DNA of 64,000 nucleotides, taken from contig NC_037256.1 of the NCBI RefSeq assembly GCF_000002425.4, positions 3,361,310 to 3,425,309 of the forward strand. The letters are read 5' to 3'. The notes under the pieces were generated by a model. It was not told where the DNA came from. It did no database searches and saw only the letters and a program-made list of their open reading frames with translations. The translations under genes were made by a program, and so were the position numbers. Origin of the DNA: Physcomitrium patens. Its lineage: Eukaryota > Streptophyta > Bryopsida > Funariales > Funariaceae. Each line of letters starts with the position of its first letter. Position 1 is the stretch's first letter. Below, piece by piece: positions 44,629 through 56,241 of this stretch.

Positions 44629-45700
44629 TTGGATTTGTTTGAGCTGTTTATGGAAGGAAAGATTATGAATGCTATTCCTAGCAGAAGTGAGAATAGATTT
44701 GCAACTATTACATATCTTCACAAGCTTGTCAAAACTCTTAAAGTGGAAATTTTACTCATTACTAATGTCAACTATGGGAGCACTATTTCTATACCTACAG
44801 AAGAAGTCTAAAGTCTACGTCAAGAAGTTCTGGAGCTGAGGAAAATAAGTCGATCAGCCTCACAACCAAATTCAAGTGGTCTTATTTTTACAAACTTAAG
44901 AGAGGCAAGAATTAGTGCACCGAAGATGTTTGATGGAACAAGATCAAAATTTTGACGACTTTTATAATAAGTTAAGCTCAACTTAAGGTTACATCCTTTC
45001 TCATATTAAGATGGATTTACTCAAGTTGACTTCATAAGCACATTTCTATCTAGAAGTATTTTTTCTTGATTTATATCTTTGATGGAAAAGGATTTATAAC
45101 TTCTTTATGATTTAAATTCATTCTTAGAAGTATTTATGGCTACATTAGGAGAAAGTGATTGAGAACAAGTAACAAAAATTAAATTCTTATCTTTAGGACA
45201 AGAATCACAATGAGCCACCACATATGCTACTGAATTCCAAAACCTTGCTTATGACATGGACTGAAATGATAAAGCACTTATCAATCAATTTTGATATGGA
45301 TTGAAGGATAGCATCAAAGATTTGTTATTAATAATGCCAATAGTCAAATCTTTGGAACAATTTATTGTTCAAGCCATTGCATATGACAATCAATTATTTG
45401 AAAGGTATCAAGAACAAAGACTTGGCTGAAGAAGAACAAATCAAGTAATGGCAATAGGTCCCAAGTTTTTTGAAACATATTCATTAAGGCTAGAACTAAT
45501 GCAAATTGATATGACATGTTTTAAATCTTTCACGGAGCAGGAAAAGACTCAACATTGCCAAGAGGATTTGTATTAAAATTATGGAAAAGCTAAGCATACT
45601 GGTCAACATTGTTCAAAGAAGCAATGTAATTACAAAATGAAGAGCACAATTATCAAAAAGATTATATATTGGAAAATAAATTTTTTCAACTATAATAGAG
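44629..45700 (+). pseudogene. C1 gag
   Basis: It opens with a frame at 44,629-44,811 (60 codons) that ends with a STISIPTEEV block, then continues after stops with the ARISAPKMFDGTRSKF region (about 44,900-44,955), characteristic of this family's Gag and also present at 55,340 and 60,350. The central gag lies at 45,050-45,400. A degraded CCHC-type knuckle (YYGKAKHTGQHCSKKQC) lies at about 45,570-45,630. Confidence 0.8.
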
Positions 45701-45729
45701 ATCAAGCAACTGGAATCATTTGTAATACC

Positions 45730-46250
45730 TAATAAAGGTTCTATTCTCTCCTCAAATGCCTCAGCTTATTTTATAATAGATATATTTTTAGGACCTAAAA
45801 ATCACAAAGTCTTTGTCTTATTAGATTTAAGAGCCTCAGCCTATTTTGTAGACAAAGATTTTGTCAAAAATCAAAAAATACCTTTAGTCAAGAAAAATAA
45901 ATCCATATATATAGAAGTCATAGATGGCCATTTATTATCTTTTAGAAATGTTATCCATGAGACTGTTCCTTTAGATGTAGCAATTAAAGATCATAAGAAC
46001 TTTTAATATTTAATGTAATGAGATCTCTCTCTAATTTGATTATTTTAGGATTGTTATGGCTAAAAAAATATAACCCTCAAATAAATTGGATCTCTTGTAA
46101 CTTTAACTTTCTCAGTAGTATAATCCAAGATCAAGTTAGTGAAGTAGAAGTACATAAGTTTAGTACAGCCAAACCTTTATTAATAGTTGCGAGAGCTTTC
46201 ATGCATGTTGTAAAAAAATGATCATCATTTGATATATATACTACGTTCAT
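45730..46250 (+). pseudogene. C1 aspartic protease
   Basis: The frame NHKVFVLLDLRASAYFVDKDF (about 45,798-45,860) aligns with the retropepsin DSGA site, but the triad reads DLR, so the catalytic motif is lost. The downstream IEVIDGHLLSF and ETVPLDVAIKDH blocks are conserved in the other C copies. The open stretch 46,018-46,221 is the protease tail and linker. Confidence 0.8.
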
Positions 46251-46399
46251 TTTATGGTAAAAAAATGTCAAGTGATATTTTTAGGTAATATCAAGAATTT
46301 CAAGATATTTTTGAAAAGACAAATGTAGATATTCTTCCAAAGCATTGACCTTATAATTATTTAATTGATATGCAAGAAGGAACTTAACCATCATTCGGA

Positions 46400-47600
46400 C
46401 CAATCTATAGCTTATCGTAGAATGAATTGGCTGCATTAAAAGAGTACATTGATGAGAACTTTGCAAAGAACTTCATACGTCATTCTAAATTTTCAATTGG
46501 AGCTTCTATCTTATTTGTAAAGAAGAAAGACGGATCCCTACGGATGTGTGTGGATTATCGAGGACTCAATAAGATCACCATCAAAAATATGTATTTTTTG
46601 CCTTTGATTTCAATACTTCTTGATCAACTCAATCAAACAAAGATCTATACAAAAATAGATCTACAAAGAATATATAACTTAGTTTATTTCAAAGAAGGAG
46701 ATAAATTACAGACTGCTTTTTGAACTAGGTATAGATATTTTGAGTATAATGTCATGCTTTTTGGACTCACAAATACATCTGTCACTTTTCAACATCTTAT
46801 GAATGATGTTTTTTGTGAGTTTTTAGATGATTTTATCATTTATTATTTAAATAAAATTCTAATCTATTCTAAGAATAAAGAATAATATGAATTTTATATT
46901 TGTCGCATATTATAAAAACTTAGAGATGCAGGATTATATGTCAAGTTGAAAAAGTGTATATTCTACACTATTCAAGTTGACTTTTAATGGTACATCATTT
47001 CTAACAAAGGCCTTATGATAGATCCTAAGAAGATTCAAACTATCATATATTAAAATATTCTAAGAATACTATGAAATGTATAATATTTTTTGGGCTTTAC
47101 TAATTACTACCAAATCTTTATTAAGAATTTTTTTCAAGTTGCAGCTCCGCTTATACGTTTGACTTGTAAAGACAAACTTGAGTGGAATAAAAAAACAAAA
47201 GTATCATTGGCTGCTTAAAGAAAGAATTTACTTTTGTACTAATCTTGTATTGTGTTGACTTTTCTAAGGTATTTTTTATGGAAATAGACGTGTTAAACTT
47301 TGCTTTGAGTGTCATGTAGTAACAAATGGGAACAAATGATAAATTCCATCTATTAGCTTTCTATTCGAAGAAATTTTCAGCAGTCAAGATTAATTATGAA
47401 ATCCATGTCAAAGAGTTCTTTGCAATCGTGGATTCATTTCAAGAATGGTGTCATTATCTAGAAGGCGCTTCAAATCCAGTCACCATATATATGGATCACA
47501 ATAACCTTGAGTACTTCATATCAACTCATATTTTGAATCATTGTCAAGCTCGTTGGAGCATATTTTTATCCAAATTTAATTTCAAGATCACTTATTGACT
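46400..47600 (+). pseudogene. C1 reverse transcriptase and RNase H
   Basis: 46,427-46,723 encodes the RT fingers and palm ([32 protein letters not shown]). After a stop, the FGLTN..VTFQHLMN block follows at about 46,750-46,810. The catalytic YLDD reads YLNK (about 46,840), so the active site is destroyed. RNase H at 47,260-47,600 has the EFFAIVDSFQEWCHYLEG and MDHNNLEYF blocks of gypsy elements. Confidence 0.88.
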
Positions 47601-47839
47601 CAAAAAATAATAAGTTTTATTAATTTCTATTTCTAGATATTCTTATCTTTGATCAAAAGAAGATGATGAATCTTTAAATCAATAAAGAATAATTCTCTAA
47701 AAGCATGAATATTTTCATCTTCAAGCAATAAAATCAATATTAACTATTGATTCAATCTTTATCAAGTAAATTCAATCAAGTATATCCTTTGATCTTCTTG
47801 TTCATGATATCAAAAATATTTCTTCTACGTTCTATGTCA

Positions 47840-48560
47840 CTTCAAAGTTTGAGTTCAAAAACAACTTATTATATTTCAAAGATTGTCTATAAATTCTTAA
47901 ATGTGGGATATGATTACGTGTCTTTCAAGCTCGTTATGATTTTCTAGCAGCCGGATATTTTGGAAACAATAAGACTTTAGAGCTTATATCAAGAGATTTT
48001 TAGTGGCCTCAAATGTGGAAGGCAATCAAAGACTTTGTACAATCATGCGATACTTATTCAAAATCCAAAACTCCTCGCCATCAGTCTTATAGACTTTTTC
48101 AACCATTACCAATTTCAAAACAACCATGGAGTTTTATTTCTATGGAATTTATCTCAGATTCTATTGCTATTATAGATTATTAAAGGATATTCTTTTGGAT
48201 ATGGGGACTCAATTTGTATCAAGTTTCAGAAGAATCCTATTCAAGATTCTAAAGGTAGATATAAAGCTTTCTTTGGCTTTTTATCCTCAAATTGACGGAC
48301 AAATAGAACGAGTTAATTAAATTTTGGAGTAATATTTGAGGTCTACCACCAACTAACATCAAGATGATTGGACAACTCTTTTGCTATTGACAGAGTTTGT
48401 ATACAATAATTTGGTACATTCTTCTACTCAATAAATACTTTTTTTTGCTAATTATGGTTATCATTGACAACTTGATATTTTTAACTTTTTAAAAGTTGAT
48501 AATCTTATAATAAAAGATTTAGCAAATCTTTTGTCAAAGCTATATGCAACAATGAAGACA
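47840..48560 (+). pseudogene. C1 integrase
   Basis: The WPQMWKAIKDFVQSCDT region (about 47,995-48,055; its first Trp codon is a stop) and KSKTPRHQSY represent the zinc-binding domain tail. ISMEFISD (about 48,138) marks the start of the catalytic core. A deletion then removes part of the core before the 48,190-48,320 segment (TQFVSSF, FYPQIDGQIERVN), which includes the region of the catalytic Glu. Frames are broken. Confidence 0.82.
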
Positions 48561-48694
48561 CAATTAAAAAAAAAACTCAAGAACAACAAAAGACCAATGT
48601 GGATGCTTATTGCAAGGTATAACCACAATTCAACATATGTGACAAAGTATGATTACTTTGTTCTAATATAAAGACTACTTATCATTGTGATAAG

Positions 48695-49060
48695 TTGGAC
48701 TATTGTAAGTTGGAACATTTTTTTATTTGTGAACTAATTAATCCTATTGCTTATCAATTACATCTACCGGAGTCTATGAAAATCTACCTTGTATTTAATA
48801 TGTCTCTTTTTGAGCCGCATAAGACAATGAATATCTTTGGAGGAAGACAAATGCCACCTCCTTCTATAGAAGTAGATAATAATGAAGAGTTTGAGGTAGA
48901 AGAAGTCTTAGATTGAAAGCGACGCTGAAATAGGTTGGAATATCTTATTCATTAGTGCAGATATGATATTAATAAATATATATAGGAGCCATCAAAGAAT
49001 CTTACAAATATAGTAAAGAGAGTTTAAATCTTTCATTAACAACATCTATCAAAATCAAGA
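48695..49060 (+). pseudogene. C1 integrase C-terminus and chromodomain
   Basis: 48,695-48,916 is open and ends with FEVEEVLD, the usual entry to the chromodomain. The next codons give, with stops, RLEYLIH..RYDI...EPSKNL, the aromatic/acidic chromodomain core. Equivalent segments are at 51,930-52,040, 57,700-57,830 and 63,270-63,400 (plus), and inverted at 54,130-54,230 and 59,270-59,350. In chromoviruses this domain targets integration to marked chromatin. Confidence 0.88.
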
Positions 49061-49129
49061 TGAAGAATAACAAAACTTTGTTATAAAAGAGATAAGATCA
49101 AAGCAAAATAATAATCTATCTTCTATCTT

Positions 49130-49590
49130 TCTTTGTAGCTTTTGTGTATTTGTGACGTTAAAGAGATAGAGAACTAAAAACCAGTAGATTCAACTCAAAA
49201 GCTTTTATTTGCAGACTTACTAGATGAGACATTATAATTGTGACAACCTTTAAGAAGATAAAATCAGGATGAAGATCCTCAAGAATTACATGTCCTTCTT
49301 CAAATAGATGGTGAGATACAATATATTTGATATCACGACCTTAGAAGTGACTCTTAATATTTGGTGATTTTATTAGAAGTAAGAACAACTCGTGACGATG
49401 TTCTAAATATTTTATTTGAAGAAAGTTACAAAGGCCTCAACAACGATCAAATAATAGGGTGGTCTTCTCACCCTAATATAGGACACTATCGATGGCTGAG
49501 AAGGCCTATCAACCATCTTTGTAGAAAGCAAAGATCAGAATATGTGGCAAATATAATTTGTCACATCTTGAATTTTTTCAATATATGAAG
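49130..49590 (+). other. C1 conserved region between chromodomain and 3' LTR
   Basis: A plus-strand frame at 49,361-49,588 (75 codons) ends at a TGA ~40 bp before the LTR. The same frame, interrupted by stops, is conserved in C2 (58,158-58,380), C3 (63,748-63,950) and the 52.3-52.55 kb copy. The opposite strand of the neighbouring part (49,140-49,390) is also nearly open and is conserved with fully open frames at 57,951-58,181 and 63,542-63,790. I do not recognise either protein. Confidence 0.55.
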
Positions 49591-49629
49591 TTTGCTCTTT
49601 ATGGAACTCGTCTTTAGAAGAAAGACTAA

Positions 49630-50179
49630 TGTCACAGACATATACATTTATCCTCATAGTTACTTATATGATTAGGTAGAATTAAGTGAATATAAATTAA
49701 TTTTATAAAGTCTTTTAGAAAAACTTCCTAGCAGCTTCATAGAAATAATTTTGATTTTAGATGTATTTGTAGGATAGAAACTTGGCCAACAAATTAAGCA
49801 CATGTTAGTAGCTTGTGGAACAAGTTAATTCTATGTAGTAGCTTGTAGAACAAGCTAACTATGTGGCACATACATAAATAACTTGCCTTGTAAGTTAAGA
49901 CATGTAGCTACCAAAGTCAACACACGTTGGAGGTTCTATAGAATATTGCCATGTAGCTTTTAGTTAGAGAATATATATGGAGGCAAGAGTGAAGCCTTCT
50001 TCTTTCTTATCAACTCTTTTCTAGTCCTTAGTCTTCTTTCAAGTCTTTCTAATTTTCTTATTTTTGACAATAGCTATTCCAGTTCAATATTATATCATCT
50101 TTGAGTAACTTTCTAGTTCCTTTCAGTGACACAAGAGTATATTGAGGATTTTTTTTCTTTGAGATTCATGTCCTTGACA
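49630..50179 (+). repeat. C1 3' LTR
   Basis: 550 bp, TGTCACAGACATATAC...TGTCCTTGACA. It is longer than the 5' LTR because of the ~30-bp tandem duplication at 49,806-49,863. Confidence 0.9.
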
Positions 50180-50184
50180 CTCTT

Positions 50185-52630
50185 TTAAGCCATTTTGCAT
50201 AGAAATAAATACATTAGATTTTTGTCTTAGTAGAATGTTGTTTTAAATGAGAAAAAGTGATAAAATTCATCCTATAGCTTTTTATTCAAGAGAAGTTTTT
50301 AGCAACCAAAAGCAATCATATGATTTGCAACAAAGAACTTTTTGTAATTGTGGATTCATTTCAAAAATAGTGCTATTATTTAGAATGTACTTCTATGCTA
50401 ATGGTTGTTTGTATTAATCACAAGAACCTAAAATATTTTATTTGAGTATGTAATTTAAATCTTTTTTAGTCTTATTGAAGCATGTTCTTATTAAAATTTA
50501 TATTTAATATTACTTATTCACTAAATAAATAATAAGATTTGTTAGATGCCTTCTATAGATGCTTTTATCTTGTAACAAATAGAATAAAAAGAAATTTTTA
50601 TGAATAAGAAACAATTCTTTTGAAATTACAAAAATTTCATCTTTAAGTTATAAAATCAACAATGCCATTTGATTTAGAATTTTTTTATTAAATTTATTAG
50701 AATATTTATTTAGATTCTTTTATATATAATATTAAAAAAGTATTCTACATTTCATAATACTTTTTAAGTTTGAATTTAAGGAAACCTTTCTTATTTCAAA
50801 AGATGCTTATATCTTCTAAAATATGAGGTACAATTATATATTTTTCAAAATTATTGTAACTTTCTTGCAATAAGATATTTTATAAATATAATAAGATTTT
50901 GAAATTACTATTAATAGGATCTAAAGAATAAAATATTTTATAATATTAAGTGATATTATTTTAAAATCAAAGATTTCTTGTAAATAACTTAATAGATTTT
51001 TTCAACCATTACTTATTCTAAAATAACCATGGTCAATAATTTCAATGAATTTTATTAAAAATCTTTTAAAATCAAGATTTTATGATCTTATATTTGTAAT
51101 AGTGGGTCACTTAATAAAAATAGTATATTTTATATTCCATAAAAAATTATTATAAGTAAAGAAAAATTTAGGTTTTTTTTAGCAACATCTATTGCTATTA
51201 TAGTATACCAAAAGATATTGTATCAAACAAAAGAACTCAAATTGTATCAAAATTTAAAAAAAAAAAATTAAAATATTGAAGATAGATATAGAATCATTAT
51301 CATTATAATTAAAAATTAATAGACAATCAAAGCAAGTGAATCAAGTATTAGAAGTAATATATTTATAATTTATTATCAACTATATGTAAGATAATTAGAA
51401 AATTCTTTTATCATTAGTAAATTTTTTAATAATAATAAAATACATTCTTTTATTCAATATTCATCTTTTTATACCAACTATGGATATTATTTATAATTTT
51501 ATACTTTTTCTTTCTCAAAAATTAATAATCATTTGATAAAATATTTAGCAATTTATTTATTAAATCTATAAGAAACAATAAAGAACAGTAAAAGAATATT
51601 CAATGATAAAAAAATTAATATAAATGGCTATTAAAAGAAATATTTTAAATTCTACATTAGAAATTAGATGTGATTATTACATTATAATATTAAAACTATC
51701 CACTCTTATAATTGATTGGATTATTATAGACTTAGATCAATTTTTTTTTAAATAATTAGATTAATTTAGATGAATATTGATTAAACCTATAAGAATCAAT
51801 AAAGATTCATGTTATTTTCTACTTGTCTTTTTTAAAAATATACAAGGTAATAGATTTATAAAGAAGAAGATAATTGCTACCTCCATGAGTAGAAGTTGAA
51901 AACAATTAAAAATTTTAAGTTCAAAGAATTTTGGATTCAAGGCAACATTAAAATAAATTAGAATATCTTCAATATTGGTACAGATATGACATTATTAAAC
52001 GTATATAGGAGCCATGTGAAAATCTGATAAATAAATTATATATTTATTTTTTAATTTTTTTATCAACATCTATTAAAACTAAAGAATTATTATTAATTAT
52101 GTGATGGTATAAATAAATAAAAAACAAGTTTATGAATCAATTTGTAGAACTTTTTTGCAAACATGGAGAATCAACATCTAATAGATTCATTTTAAGATTT
52201 TTTTAACCTAAAAACTATTGCAAAAATAATGAATATCTTCAAAAGAGATTTTACTTTAAATAGATGATTAGATAGAACATGCATAATATTAAAATCTCGA
52301 GAAGAGAATCTCAATGCTTTGTAATATTATTAAAGATAGATATTATACTTATCAAAATGCAAAATATATTTTTTGAAGGTAATTATTAAGGCTTTAATAA
52401 TAGTCAAATAATTAGATAGTCTTCTTATTATGATATGAAATATTTTTTATGGTTAAAGAAACATATCAACCATCTATGTGCATAAAAAGAAAAGAACTTA
52501 TTACAAATATCATACATCAAATCTTTAAGTTCATCAACTTATGCAATAATTTGATAGCTCTTTATGAAACCTACTACCTAGAAAAGAAGATTAATATCAT
52601 AAACATTTATAATTACTAATATCTAACAGA
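50185..52630 (+). pseudogene. Gypsy C copy C4: RNase H to 3' LTR start
   Basis: Severely decayed. An RNase H-like stretch lies at 50,250-50,450 (IHPIAFYSRE), integrase at 50.6-51.5 kb and a chromodomain at 51,930-52,040 (KLEYLQYWYRYDI). The conserved 3' region is at 52,330-52,560, and a purine tract (agaaaagaagattaa) runs into the start of an LTR at about 52,597. C1 is inserted at its left end. No open frame remains. Confidence 0.65.
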
Positions 52631-52699
52631 AGTAGGTAGAAATAAGTTAAAAATTTAATATCTTATTACTAATATTCTTGTACTTGTGTCAAAAATAAG

Positions 52700-55018
52700 A
52701 ACTTGAAGAATATGAATAACTAAGTAAGGCTTTTTTTAAAGAAAAATAACAAAAAATAAATAAATAAATTTATATATACAAGAAGAATTCAAAATAGTTA
52801 TTTTTGAAGATTAGAAAAACTAGAGATTGTTGAAATTAGACAAGAAATAAAGAAGAAATTGAAAAAAATATGTGTATATTACATATTTAACTTATATAAG
52901 TAATAGTTAACATATGGAATAAATTTTCAATCTATCACTTACCAACAAATACTTATAAATATATATTTGTATCTATAAAGCTTTTAATAAGCTTATTCAT
53001 AAGATATCATCTTCATTACTTATTTTTAATTATTTATGTTATTAATATATATATATATATAGATATGATAATATTTTCTTTTTTAGGTACAAGTTCTATA
53101 AGAAGAAATGATTACATATTAAAAAAGTTATAAATGCACTAAATTATATTTGCCATATATTTTGATTTTTTTTCCTTTAAATATAATTGATAGGTTTTTT
53201 GAACCACTAATAATATTTCATACCAAGGAAAAAAATTCAAGTTGACATTTGATTATTATTAAGGTCTTTATGACTTTTTTCAATCAAAACAATAGAAACA
53301 CTATCAAGAGTAGTTTCTACTTCCAAAAATATTATCAAACATTAAGAGTTTCTTCTAAAATTATAAAACCAAATATGTTATAGCTTGCCATCTATTTAAA
53401 AAAGAACATATTTCTTTTGAAGGTCTTCACTTCTATTATGCCATCTTAAAATTTGTGATAATCTCAATACTTTATTTTGTTACAAATAAATTATATTGAA
53501 AATCAAATAAGAAGTTGAATAAAAGAGTTTCAATAAGAAAGTTAGCAAGAACTTTATTAAATCACATGAGTACAAGATTAATATCAAGAGAGGTTAGCTA
53601 AAGCTTTAAAAGATGTATTTTTGAGATTAAAAATCCTTTCAAACTTGATTCTAATATATATTAGGTATTAAAAACCTTCTTGAGAAAATTCCATGTTGCT
53701 TGATAATAAACCAAGCTTAAGAAGCTCAAATATCATCTTCAAGGTTTTCTTATTTGAATTGACTATAACATAAGTATTTTCTTTCTTGAGAAGGTCCAAC
53801 TTCATCTTAAAGATGATCTTGCAAAGATTATAAAAGTTGGAATAGTTAATCTAGTAGCCATGATAAAAAAATAAAAAGGCTCCAACTTTGGCTCTATTTT
53901 GAGATTCATGATTTAAAAAAAAATTAAACACTCTCCAACTTGACATATTGGATCATAAACTAGGTACACTAAATTCTAAGGTTGTTGTAAGAAAAACTTA
54001 TTTTCTTTGTTTTATATAATATCATAATAGTAGCTTCATAAAGAAATCATCATAAAGTAGGTTTGGATTTATGAAGATAGAATCAATGAAATTCTTATAT
54101 TTTTTGTTGCATATCACTTAAATTTTCTATTGATTCTCATATACAATCATTAATATCATAGTTGAATCAATGAATAAAATACTCTAACTTATCTCTTCTT
54201 CATCAAGAATCAAAGACCTTTTGTACTTCATATTTCACATGATTTTTTATTTCAATACAAGGCATTGATGGTTGTATATTTCTTAGAATAGTTGATTTTA
54301 AATAAGCCTCCAAGAAAAAAAAATATAAAAGACTAGATGTATCTTCATGGATGTGGATAGTTTCAATCGATAAGCCACTAAATTGATTTGCTTTGGAATA
54401 CAAAATTTTCCAAGTCTTTGGTAGTTCAATTTTTTACAAATCTGATTAGACTTTATATTTTGTCAAAGAAACCATACTTCATCTTCAATTTGAAAAGTTA
54501 TAAAGGACATGAATTTCAAAGAAAGAAATCCTTAATACATGCTTGTGTCATTCAAAAAAACTAAAAAGTCACTAAAAGATGTTATGATGTTAAACTTGAA
54601 TGGCTATTGCCAAAGACAAGATGATTTGAAAGTCTTGAAATAAGAATAAAGACCAAAAAACCATTGATAAGAGTGAAGAAGGCTTCATTCTTGGCTCCAT
54701 ATATACTCTTAACTAAGAGCTATGTGGCAATATCTGATAGAACCTCTAAAACATGTTGACTTTGCAAGACATATATTTTAACTTGTAAGACAAGTTTTCT
54801 ATATATATTCCATATAATAAGCTTATTTCACAATTTATAAATACAAGGTTAATTTATTGATCAAGTTTTTAACCTACCAATCAACTACAAATATATATAA
54901 AGTAAAAACAACATCTATGAAGCTTCTTTAAAAATATTTATAAAATATATCTATTTTTACCTACTTCTACTTAATCATATATATAAATATTAGAATAAAT
55001 ATGTATGTTTGTAATATT
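52700..55018 (-). pseudogene. Gypsy C copy C5, minus orientation, internally deleted
   Basis: On the minus strand there is an LTR at 55,018-54,490 (complement of TGTAATATTACAAACATACA at its outer end), then directly an integrase C-terminal/chromodomain remnant at about 54,480-54,130, the conserved 3' region around 53,500-53,230, and a second, degraded LTR at about 53,070-52,700. Gag to mid-integrase is missing, so an internal deletion of several kb has occurred. Confidence 0.6.
54490..55018 (-). repeat. Gypsy C LTR, minus orientation
   Basis: Inverse of the C1 LTR over its whole length, with blocks at 54,600 (ggctattgcc), 54,677 (agaaggcttcattcttg) and 54,760 (gttgactttgcaagacat). Confidence 0.75.
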
Positions 55019-55019
55019 A

Positions 55020-55110
55020 TCCTTTTTTCTAGAGAAGAATTTCATGAAGAGTGATCTTCGTATATTGAAGAAATTCAAGATGTGGCAAATTATATTTACT
55101 ACATATTCTA
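55020..55110 (-). pseudogene. Gypsy C 3'-end fragment, minus orientation
   Basis: Inverse of 49,560-49,629: the inverted purine tract (ccttttttctagagaag) and the 'gaagaaattcaagatgtggc' block. At about 55,110 the orientation switches to plus-strand gag. Confidence 0.6.
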
Positions 55111-55199
55111 ATCTTTGTTTTTATTAAAGATGGTTAATAGGTCTTCTTAGTCATCAATAATATCTAATACTAGGATAGAAAGACTACCTTATTTTCAAC

Positions 55200-55995
55200 A
55201 TATTTTCAACAAGAATCATAGATGTACTATGCTTGTGCCTATGGAAGAACTTCAAAGATTGCAGCAAGAAGTTGTGCAATTGAAGGAATCAAGTAGATTG
55301 ACCTTGTAACGAAATCCATGGAGTTTTGCTTCTATAAGTATGATGAGGACAAGAATTAGTACGCCTAAGAAGTTTGATGGAACAAGATTAAAATTTTGAA
55401 GATTTTTACAACAAGTCAAGCTCTATCTAAAGTTGCATCCTTTCCAATATCCAGATAGATTTATTAAAGTCGAATTTATAGGCATATTGCTATCAAGTTA
55501 TGCTCTCTCTTGATTTGTACCTTTAATAGAAAAAATTTTGCGACTTCTTTATGATTTGAATTCATTCTTAGAAGTGTTTATAGCCACATTTAGTAAAAAT
55601 GATTAAGAAAGAGTAATGTAGACTAAGGTCTTATCTTTATGGTAAGGATGACGGTCAACCACCATATATATTGCTAAATTCCAAAACCTCGCTTGTAAAC
55701 TAGACTAAAATGACAAAGCTCTTATCAAATAATTTTGATATGCATTAAAGGATAATATCAAAGATTTGTTATTGAAAATGTCAAAGGTAGAATCTTTGAA
55801 ATAATTTATTGCTCAAGCTATTGCATGTCATAATTCATTATTAGAAAGACATCAAGAATGAAAATATGGCTAAAGAAAAAAAATTAAATATTGACAATAA
55901 CTCTTAAGTTTTTAGAAAATAATTTATCAAAGCAAAAATCAATACAAATTGATACAATAGGTTTTAAATTCTTCATAGAGTAAGAAAAAAGTTGA
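55200..55995 (+). pseudogene. Gypsy C copy C2: gag remnant
   Basis: The plus-strand gag is parallel to 44,780-45,560: a 'cctatggaagaacttcaaag' block, a RISTPKKFDGTR block at about 55,345 and the central gag 55,400-55,870. It is cut at 55,995 by the LTR-B fragment. With the 3' half at 57,567-58,952 it probably formed one element. Confidence 0.7.
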
Positions 55996-56241
55996 TGATA
56001 TTTTCAAGGTAGAGAGAATTTGCCTCAAGAAAGCACTGAGCTTCTAGCTGCTACTATATGCTCAATCAAGTCTAAGATATAAAATTATCAAGTTTATATA
56101 TATAATATATTTTCTTTTAGGAAAATTACATCAATACATAAGTCCAAGTATCAAAAATATATACAAATATATGATAAAGTATCTTAAAACCTTATAAAAG
56201 ATATTTTTTGAATATCAACAATTTATATTTCACGATTGGAC
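55996..56241 (+). repeat. LTR-B fragment
   Basis: It starts tgatattttcaaggtagaga and follows the LTR-B insertion of copia-1 (4,052 on) through 'tttgcctcaagaaa' and 'gctcaatcaag' to a block like 'gattggact'. It is cut there by a family-A LTR. Confidence 0.7.

Larger units (their letters stand above)
43892..50179 (+). mobile_element. Ty3/gypsy chromodomain element C1 (complete structure, defective)
   Basis: The 6.29-kb element has LTRs at 43,892-44,410 and 49,630-50,179 and a perfect 5-bp target duplication CTCTT (43,887-43,891 and 50,180-50,184). The order is gag, protease, RT, RNase H, integrase, chromodomain, as in chromoviruses, followed by ~600 bp of conserved 3' sequence and a purine tract (AGAAGAAAGACTAA, 49,616-49,629). 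The LTRs differ at many positions, and the 3' LTR has a ~30-bp tandem duplication (49,806-49,863). All domains contain stops or lost catalytic residues. The window's other C copies share its sequence. Confidence 0.93.

Noticed and set aside
44629..44811. 60-codon frame as an independent small gene
   Set aside because: It lies just inside the C1 5' LTR and continues into Gag blocks shared by other C copies, so it is the Gag N-terminus.
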